This document shows, piece by piece, positions 13,241 to 18,036 of a DNA stretch of 18,036 bases (positions within the stretch are counted from its first letter, which is position 1; every line of letters starts with the position of its first letter). The notes beneath the pieces are model-generated. The model ran no database searches. It had not been told where the DNA came from and worked only from the letters and a program-made list of their open reading frames with translations. The stretch spans positions 1 through 18,036 of the forward strand of contig CAYRPN010000118.1 of the NCBI GenBank assembly GCA_964426135.1. The letters run 5' to 3'. A program made the position numbers and the translations under genes. The stretch is from CAYRPN01 sp964426135. GTDB taxonomy: Bacteria > Planctomycetota > Phycisphaerae > Phycisphaerales > Phycisphaeraceae.

Positions 13241-14004
13241 GAGACTCCATTCCACGATTGCGGATGTTCGCGGGGCCCAATGGTTCGGGGAAGACCACCG
13301 TCAAGAACGCCTTGGCCAAGCCGGCGGAATGGTTCGGCATCTACATCAATCCGGATGACATGGAGGCGGTGATTCGCCGGACGGGCGCGCTTCCATTGGA
13401 GCCTATGGGAATCAAGGTGAGCACGGAAGCGATCCGCCATTACATGGCGGGTTCGCGACTGCTGGCGAATCAAGGTCTTGAGGCGGGCGCGAACACAATT
13501 GAGTGCAGCGGCGATCGGATCGAGTTTGGGTCGCTTGACTTCAACTCGTATCACGCTTCGGTGCTTGCGGATTTTCTCCGCCGCGAGGCACTGGCCGCAC
13601 GCAGATCGTTCAGTTTCGAGACTGTGATGTCAGCGCCGGACAAAGTCGAACTGCTCCGCGAAGCCCAGTCGCTTGGCTATCGAACGTACCTTTACTATTT
13701 CGCAACGGTGAATCCCGCGATCAACGTTCAGCGAGTGAAGAATCGGCTGGCCGAAGGCGGCCATGATGTCCCCGAGGAGAAAATCATCGCCCGCTATCAG
13801 CGCTCATTGGAACTGGCGCCGCAGGCCGTTCGCTTCAGCAATCGCGCGTTTCTGTTTGACACCAGTGAAGAAACCGCGTGGTTCTTCGCTGAGACCAACG
13901 AAACGAATCTCGAACTGAAATCGGAGGAGATTCCATCGTGGTTCGTCGCCCCATTGCATCAGTTGGAGTCATTTGGGTATTCCGTGCGCTTGCAGCCAGC
14001 CTGA
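13237..14004 (+). CDS. zeta-toxin-like P-loop kinase
   Basis: P-loop protein of the zeta toxin / UDP-N-acetylglucosamine kinase-like type, 255 residues. Walker A GPNGSGKTT lies at 13-21 near the N-terminus, followed by INPDD (37-41), a motif that in zeta-like proteins follows strand two. FSFETVMS (125-132) with Glu128 matches the conserved (S/A)-x-E-(T/S) region, and RVKNRLAEGGHDVPEEKIIARYQRS (about 166-190) matches the lid segment GGHxVPxxxIxRRY that supplies arginines. Characterised zeta toxins phosphorylate peptidoglycan precursors; shorter relatives are less well defined and this one could act on another substrate. The region 50-120 is longer than in compact relatives. It has no ribosome-binding site of its own and is coupled to the small gene upstream. 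It converges with the protease gene 22 bp away. Confidence 0.83.
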   Translation: MRDSIPRLRMFAGPNGSGKTTVKNALAKPAEWFGIYINPDDMEAVIRRTGALPLEPMGIKVSTEAIRHYMAGSRLLANQGLEAGANTIECSGDRIEFGSLDFNSYHASVLADFLRREALAARRSFSFETVMSAPDKVELLREAQSLGYRTYLYYFATVNPAINVQRVKNRLAEGGHDVPEEKIIARYQRSLELAPQAVRFSNRAFLFDTSEETAWFFAETNETNLELKSEEIPSWFVAPLHQLESFGYSVRLQPA

Positions 14005-14026
14005 ACATGCCGGCGACGGCGCTCCC

Positions 14027-15553
14027 TTAACGCGAATCCACCTGCGACCACCACGCGATCGCCACGTGCTCCGTCGCGGACAGATCGTCCTTGCGGCGAA
14101 GGTCGATGTGGTAAATGCCCGGCTGCACATCGCGCAGGTGCAGATGTTCGAGGTTGTCCACGCTGGAGGTCGACCGCGCGAGGATGACATTGCCCTCGCG
14201 CCGCGGCCGGATCACGCGCAGGTCGATATCCGCCAGTGGCAGCGGCGCCAGGCCCTGGGCATCGAGCGTCGGGTTGATCAGGTCCCAGCCATCCACGTGC
14301 CGGTTCCACACCGCGGCGATCGACAGTTGCTTCAGTGGCGCCGGCACGGTCAGGGCGTAGGTGACGACCTCGTCCGGCATGATCGCGCGGTAGTCCCAAC
14401 CGGCGAACTGATCGATGGGCGTGGATTGCGCGGCGAGGTGAGTGGGTGAGTGGGTGAGCGGTTGAGCAGGCCGCGAAATCGGCCCATTCCAGAGCACCTG
14501 CAGGCTGCGATCGAACCGCACCGCGCCGGCGCCGTGGTGCGCATCGAGCGGTGATCCCTCCGCAGGCTCGAACCCCACCGACTTGTCCGCGCCGGCGAGC
14601 ATCACCGCCTTGATCACTTCCACGCGCAGCACATCGCCGGCGCGATTGCCCAGTTCCGTCGGCGGAAACATCGCCCGGTGATTCGCTGCCTCCACCAGCC
14701 GCGCCGCCACCGCCGCCACCACCGGCGTGGCGTAGCTGGTGCGCGACATGTCCGCGACCAGCTCGGGCTTGCGCCGCCCCGCGCCGTCCGCCTGCGTACC
14801 GCCGCCGCTGCTGCTGCGACGCGTGACGCCCACGGCGATCGCGTTGTACGCGCTGGCGATCATTCCCGGCACGGCGCTGTGCCCGCCGTTGTCCACGCCC
14901 GCCACGACGATCACGTTGTCGTGTTCGATCAGGTAGTCCAGCCGCCGCAGCACCAGCACATCCATCGGCCCGCCGCTGAACGCCCAACTGTGCGACATGA
15001 CGCGGCAGCCCGAAGCCGTCGGCGGCTCGAGCGAATCCGCGCGCAGGCACCGGCCGGCGATCCATGCCCAGTTGTTGACGAAGGCGACGTGGCCGACGCC
15101 CGGGGCAAGGCCGCAGGGGCCGTAGATCAGGCGGGCCGTGGCGTCGGCGTGGCCGGAGATCTTGCTCGCGCGGCCGGTCCAGAGCGGCAACACGAGCAAC
15201 TCCACACCGCCGAAACCGGTCAGCCGCGGCGCGAAATCGGCGCCCGCTTCCACGTGCATCATCGCCACGCCCCGGCCGGTCGGAGTCCGATCGGCGAAGT
15301 ACCGCTCCACCAGTGCAATGCCCGTCGCCTGGTGCGGATCGCTGTGCGCCGCGTCGCCATTTGTCGCATTCTCGTTGAAGAAATCGTGAAGCGCAGGTGA
15401 TTCGGTAGTGCCGCGCGCCATCACGCGGCGAGCAGGCGTCACCGGGGCGGGCCGCGGGTCGTCGTCGAATACCGACAGCGTCACAATCAATCCGCCCAGC
15501 GCCGCCACCGCGAGTTTGTTCGGCCAGGGGACAGGTGAATGAAGTGTTGGCAT
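14027..15553 (-). CDS. secreted subtilisin-like (S8) serine peptidase, atypical acidic residue
   Basis: Predicted exported S8-family peptidase, 508 residues from the ATG at 15553 (a GTG at 15580 would add nine). The N-terminus has a signal or anchor helix, NKLAVAALGGLIVTLSVF. Counting from the GTG, the active-site regions are HVEAGADF (109-116) with Glu111 where subtilisins have Asp; GHADATA (143-149) with catalytic His144; VVAGVDNGG with oxyanion Asn231; and TSYATP (281-286) with nucleophile Ser282. The region after about 390 is a separate beta-rich domain that may bind substrate or surface. Between them PLTHSPTHLAAQ is encoded by an 8-bp tandem repeat. The Asp-to-Glu change may lower activity or be a family variant. 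It is divergent from the membrane-protein gene and convergent with the toxin gene. Confidence 0.78.
   Translation of the reverse strand: MPTLHSPVPWPNKLAVAALGGLIVTLSVFDDDPRPAPVTPARRVMARGTTESPALHDFFNENATNGDAAHSDPHQATGIALVERYFADRTPTGRGVAMMHVEAGADFAPRLTGFGGVELLVLPLWTGRASKISGHADATARLIYGPCGLAPGVGHVAFVNNWAWIAGRCLRADSLEPPTASGCRVMSHSWAFSGGPMDVLVLRRLDYLIEHDNVIVVAGVDNGGHSAVPGMIASAYNAIAVGVTRRSSSGGGTQADGAGRRKPELVADMSRTSYATPVVAAVAARLVEAANHRAMFPPTELGNRAGDVLRVEVIKAVMLAGADKSVGFEPAEGSPLDAHHGAGAVRFDRSLQVLWNGPISRPAQPLTHSPTHLAAQSTPIDQFAGWDYRAIMPDEVVTYALTVPAPLKQLSIAAVWNRHVDGWDLINPTLDAQGLAPLPLADIDLRVIRPRREGNVILARSTSSVDNLEHLHLRDVQPGIYHIDLRRKDDLSATEHVAIAWWSQVDSR
14438..14469. repeat. 8-bp tandem array inside the protease gene (4 units)
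   Basis: Units GTGAGTGG, GTGAGTGG, GTGAGCGG and degenerate TTGAGCAG. On the coding strand it gives QPLTHSPTHL between the peptidase domain and the C-terminal domain. Unit sequence is close to the array in the ABC fusion gene (GTGAGGGG, GTGAGCGG). Confidence 0.88.
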
Positions 15554-15603
15554 CGGCGCTCGCGAAAAAATGAAGGACACGCACGAGGCTGTTTGCTGTG
15601 TGC

Positions 15604-15688
15604 CACGGGTAAGCGGAGTCCGCGGTGCTTACCCGTGCGCCATGCGTCACCAAACACACGGGTAGGCTCCGCAGACTTCGCTTACCCA
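15604..15688. repeat. dispersed hairpin repeat, copy A
   Basis: Starts with an 11-bp-arm hairpin, CACGGGTAAGC (15604-15614) with GCTTACCCGTG (15627-15637), then a degenerate second hairpin ending TTACCCA at 15688. The part from 15612 is related to 16711-16790 in the same orientation. It lies in the divergent promoter region between the protease and the membrane-protein gene. Confidence 0.75.
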
Positions 15689-15767
15689 TGGAACTCGGGC
15701 ACACGTCGCATTCCAACTGACTCCTCTGTGTCGAATCACCGCTGCGATACAGACTACCATACGACTC

Positions 15768-16679
15768 GTGTGGACTGACGACGCCAAGCCGAAGCCTGAT
15801 GCGGACGAATCGCCTGCGCCGCAGGTTGATTTCGTGCTGCGCTCGGAGGATCTCGTTGCTGACGAGGAACCGGTCGCACCACCGCCGCCGACGCCCGCGG
15901 AACTGGCCGCACGTCTTGAGGGGCGTCGCCGGCTTCGCGCCGCGATGCATCGGCCGGACACGCGCGAGGTCATTCTCGCGTGGTGCCTCTGGCTTCTGAT
16001 CACATGGGTGATCCTCGGCTTCGGCGCCAGCCCCGCCGCGATTCGCTGGATGGTCTTCCTGTCCCTGGGCGGCCTGGTCATGCTCTGGCCGGTGTTCCGC
16101 CTGAGTCAGGACGGATTCGCCAGGCGGACGGTCGAATCGGAAAGACCGGTGCCTCTGGACTCGCCTGAGGCGAAGGATGTGCCGGCGCTGGGCGCGCAGG
16201 CGGGCCCCGCCGAGCCTCCCGCCCGCTCCGCGCTGACGCCGGGTCTGATTCTGCGCGACTGGCTGGGCATGAACATAATTTTCCAGGCGGTGGTCTGGCC
16301 GCAGATCATCACCAGCCGGTGGCATTCGGATCAGGCGATGTTCGTGTCGATCGCGGTGGCGGCGTGGAGCCTGCTGGTGGCGGCCATTGTGGCGTGGGGC
16401 TGTCAGCGCCGGCAGTCGGCAGCCCGCACGCTGGCGATGGCAGCCATCCTGCTGATTCTGTGGGGCGAGCCGCTGCTGATGCTCGCCGCCCGCGCGGTGC
16501 CTTCGTTGTCGGCAGCCGCGTTCACCTGGACGATGCACATCAGCCCGATCGAAGCGATCTACGCTCTGACCGCACCTGCCTCCACTTTCGAGCCGGAGCC
16601 TTGGCGGCCCACGCTCATCGCGGTGCTGGTGGCGGGGTCGGTGGCGTGGATCGGGGTGGCGGTGGGTAGCAAGAAATAG
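15768..16679 (+). CDS. multi-pass membrane protein, unknown function
   Basis: Unrecognised 303-residue protein. The first 60 residues are acidic and proline-rich and probably cytoplasmic. Hydrophobic segments follow at about 67-85, 92-110, 168-182 (weaker), 190-210, 220-243 and 282-300, suggesting five or six membrane helices. A Pro/Ala-rich loop (about 120-157) separates the first pair from the rest. The C-terminal HISPIEAIYAL...W pattern faintly recalls ABC-2-type permeases, but no ATPase gene is adjacent, so no function is assigned. The start is a GTG at 15768 without a Shine-Dalgarno; TACCAT about ten bases upstream could be a -10 box, again giving a very short leader. The gene is bracketed by two related repeats. 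Confidence 0.72.
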   Translation: MWTDDAKPKPDADESPAPQVDFVLRSEDLVADEEPVAPPPPTPAELAARLEGRRRLRAAMHRPDTREVILAWCLWLLITWVILGFGASPAAIRWMVFLSLGGLVMLWPVFRLSQDGFARRTVESERPVPLDSPEAKDVPALGAQAGPAEPPARSALTPGLILRDWLGMNIIFQAVVWPQIITSRWHSDQAMFVSIAVAAWSLLVAAIVAWGCQRRQSAARTLAMAAILLILWGEPLLMLAARAVPSLSAAAFTWTMHISPIEAIYALTAPASTFEPEPWRPTLIAVLVAGSVAWIGVAVGSKK

Positions 16680-16710
16680 ATTATGGATTCCTGTTTATGG
16701 CGCGATGTGC

Positions 16711-16790
16711 AAGCGGAGTCCGCGGAATTTCCCCGTGCTGGGGTGACGCAAGGCGCACGGGTAAGCTCCGCCGAGCCTGCCGCTTGCCCA
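16711..16790. repeat. dispersed hairpin repeat, copy B
   Basis: Shares AAGCGGAGTCCGCGG and CACGGGTA-GCTCCGC with copy A at 15612-15688, in the same orientation. The GTGACGC segment in the middle is in the opposite orientation to GCGTCAC of copy A. It lies just downstream of the membrane-protein gene. Confidence 0.7.
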
Positions 16791-16835
16791 GGGCACCCCA
16801 ACTCACTCGCACAAGCGAAAAATCAGAAACTAGAA

Positions 16836-17030
16836 ACCTGAGTTTCGGATAAGCCATTAGCCCCCGGCTCCGCCGGGGGTGGGGCGATGGTGGCGGGCAA
16901 TTTGCGGTCGATGATCGTCGAAGCGCGGATTCTGCCGTGCGAATCTTGCGCGATTGATCTCTACCGCGCTCCTCCCCCGGCGGAGCCGGGGGCTAACGGC
17001 GCAAAGAAGTGGTCTATCCGAAACTCAGGT
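16836..17030. mobile_element. 195-bp MITE, copy 2, inserted at a stop codon
   Basis: Same element as 10270-10464, same length, about ten differences. The left terminal repeat is identical; the right one matches in the outer 16 bp and then differs at two positions. The flanking direct repeat is TAGAA (16831-16835 and 17031-17035). The right edge abuts the minus-strand isomerase-like gene, whose TAA stop (17032-17030) uses two bases of the target duplication and the first base of the element. It is otherwise non-coding. Confidence 0.93.
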
Positions 17031-17866
17031 TAGAAACTCTTCACCCGAACCGCCATCCACCGCGCCAGTTTTTCCGCCAGTCCCGCCGCGATCTGCAGCT
17101 TGATTTCCTCTTCGCTGTAAAAGAGCTCCAGCATTGCCGGCGTTTCGTCCGGCAGCTTCGCGATCACTTTCGCGTAATCCTCCCACGGACATGTGCCCAC
17201 GCCGGGGAACTGATGTGAATCGATCTGGCCGTCGTTGTCGTTCACGTGCAGATAGGTCACCACATCCAGGCAGTGCGCCAGGTCGCGGTCGGGCGTTTCC
17301 CGGCTGGTCATGTTCGCGTGCCCCGTGTCGAAGCACATGCGCACCCATCTGGAATTCATGGCGCGGATCATCCGCCCCAGCAGCACGGTATCGGCGCCGA
17401 AGTAGTAATTGCCGGGGATGTTTTCGATGAGGTAGACGACGCCCAGCTTTTCGCCGATGCGGGCCAGTTGCTCGACGCTTCGGCGCATGGGGTCGACGCG
17501 AATCTGCCAGGTGCGCTCGGTGAGGATGGATGGGTCGATCGCCATCGGCGCCGGATGCACGACGACGGCGGTCCCGCCGAGTTTGAGGCAGAGTTCGCCC
17601 TCCTCGCGGTAGGTTCGCATGGCGAACTGTCGCGTGGGTTCATCGGGGCTGGACGGATCATGCTCGGGGCCGAACACGCCGTGAATGGAATCGATCGCCA
17701 TGTCCAGATCGCGCGCCAGGGCGATGACCTCTTCATTCCTGGGCGGGTTGCGTGTGTTGCGATAGTACTGAAGGGTGACGCACCCCAGTTGCCGGTAAAG
17801 CGGCAGGAGCGTCCGCGGATTCAGATCGGAGAAGCCGAAGGGGGCAACGGTGGCGAGCGTGGCCAT
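17030..17866 (-). CDS. TIM-barrel sugar phosphate isomerase/epimerase-like protein
   Basis: Xylose isomerase-like TIM-barrel protein (AP endonuclease 2 superfamily), 278 residues, the usual length. Probable metal ligands are Glu148 in YLIENIPG, Asp180 and His183 in CFDTGHAN, His207 in LHVNDNDG, His218 in DSHQFPG and Glu247 in MLELFYSEEE. The set Glu-Asp-His-Glu at strand ends is typical of divalent-metal sugar epimerases and isomerases such as hydroxypyruvate isomerase or tagatose epimerase relatives; the exact substrate cannot be read from sequence. The N-terminus starts directly with strand one and no signal peptide, so it is cytoplasmic. GGAGG (17872-17876 on minus) lies 5 nt before the ATG, a strong start. 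The C-terminus VKSF ends at the MITE boundary with reading frame intact. Confidence 0.85.
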   Translation of the reverse strand: MATLATVAPFGFSDLNPRTLLPLYRQLGCVTLQYYRNTRNPPRNEEVIALARDLDMAIDSIHGVFGPEHDPSSPDEPTRQFAMRTYREEGELCLKLGGTAVVVHPAPMAIDPSILTERTWQIRVDPMRRSVEQLARIGEKLGVVYLIENIPGNYYFGADTVLLGRMIRAMNSRWVRMCFDTGHANMTSRETPDRDLAHCLDVVTYLHVNDNDGQIDSHQFPGVGTCPWEDYAKVIAKLPDETPAMLELFYSEEEIKLQIAAGLAEKLARWMAVRVKSF

Positions 17867-17893
17867 GGGAACCTCCGAGTCGGTGTTCAGAGG

Positions 17894-17899
17894 ATTCTA
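17894..17899 (-). promoter_or_regulatory. candidate -10 box for the isomerase-like gene
   Basis: On minus it reads TAGAAT, 5 of 6 to consensus, placing the start near 17887 and leaving an about 20-nt leader that includes the GGAGG site. No clear -35 at standard spacing. Confidence 0.4.
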
Positions 17900-17992
17900 A
17901 CGTGCGAACGGGGGTGAGTCTCCAACTTCGTGCCGCGCGGTCCGCGAGGCAATCCACATCGTTGGGTGTGCCAAATGTTTCGGGGCTTGATT

Positions 17993-18015
17993 CCCTCTCC
18001 CTTCCAGGGAGAGGG
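17993..18015. repeat. REP-like palindrome at the window end
   Basis: Perfect 9-bp arms CCCTCTCCC and GGGAGAGGG around TTCCA. Same family as 2620-2649 and 10778-10807. Confidence 0.85.
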
Positions 18016-18036
18016 TGGCCGAGTCTTCGAGGCCGG

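Noticed and set aside
13959..16538. 859-codon minus-strand open frame crossing the protease and membrane-protein genes
   Set aside because: It runs in a different frame from the protease and antisense to the membrane protein; the product is Arg/Gly-rich without domains, as expected from high GC.

Overview
The window is GC-rich and has a bacterial gene layout. A six-S1-domain RpsA with an acidic N-terminus, a fused Mla-type ABC protein, a futalosine-pathway menaquinone enzyme and many dispersed palindromic repeats suggest a Planctomycetota-like genome, possibly Phycisphaerae. That placement is inference from gene style; no rRNA or tRNA was seen.

Layout. 1-1407: repeat-rich leader and a CorA Mg2+/Co2+ channel on plus. 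1550-5032 on minus: a probable two-gene operon with a membrane-anchored protein of unknown function, then an ATPase-permease fusion of the MlaF+MlaE type. 5319-6516 on plus: adenylylsulfate kinase (CysC) and a small lipoprotein. 6697-8022: aminofutalosine synthase MqnE carrying an in-frame insertion built from tandem repeats. 8579-9784: a secreted coiled-coil protein with its own promoter candidate. 9785-11112: a long repeat-filled intergenic region with a strong terminator and a 195-bp MITE. 11113-12906: ribosomal protein S1 and its terminator. 13022-14004: a small ORF overlapping a zeta-toxin-like P-loop gene, probably a toxin-antitoxin pair. 14027-15553 on minus: a secreted subtilisin-like protease. 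15768-16679: a multi-pass membrane protein between two copies of a dispersed repeat. 16836-17030: the second MITE copy. 17030-17866 on minus: a TIM-barrel sugar isomerase/epimerase-like protein whose stop codon lies on the MITE junction.

Most genes are housekeeping and share no obvious pathway. The strongest signals concern genome architecture. First, a MITE family is present in two 195-bp copies, each with 5-bp target duplications, and one copy landed exactly on a stop codon without destroying it. Second, tandem repeats with 8-bp units recur at four places and have become coding in three genes, including conserved mqnE and the linker of the ABC fusion. Third, REP-like palindromes are also translated. 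The best candidate for an unusual cellular system is the MlaFE fusion with its unknown membrane-anchored partner, followed by the TA pair with an apparently leaderless promoter.
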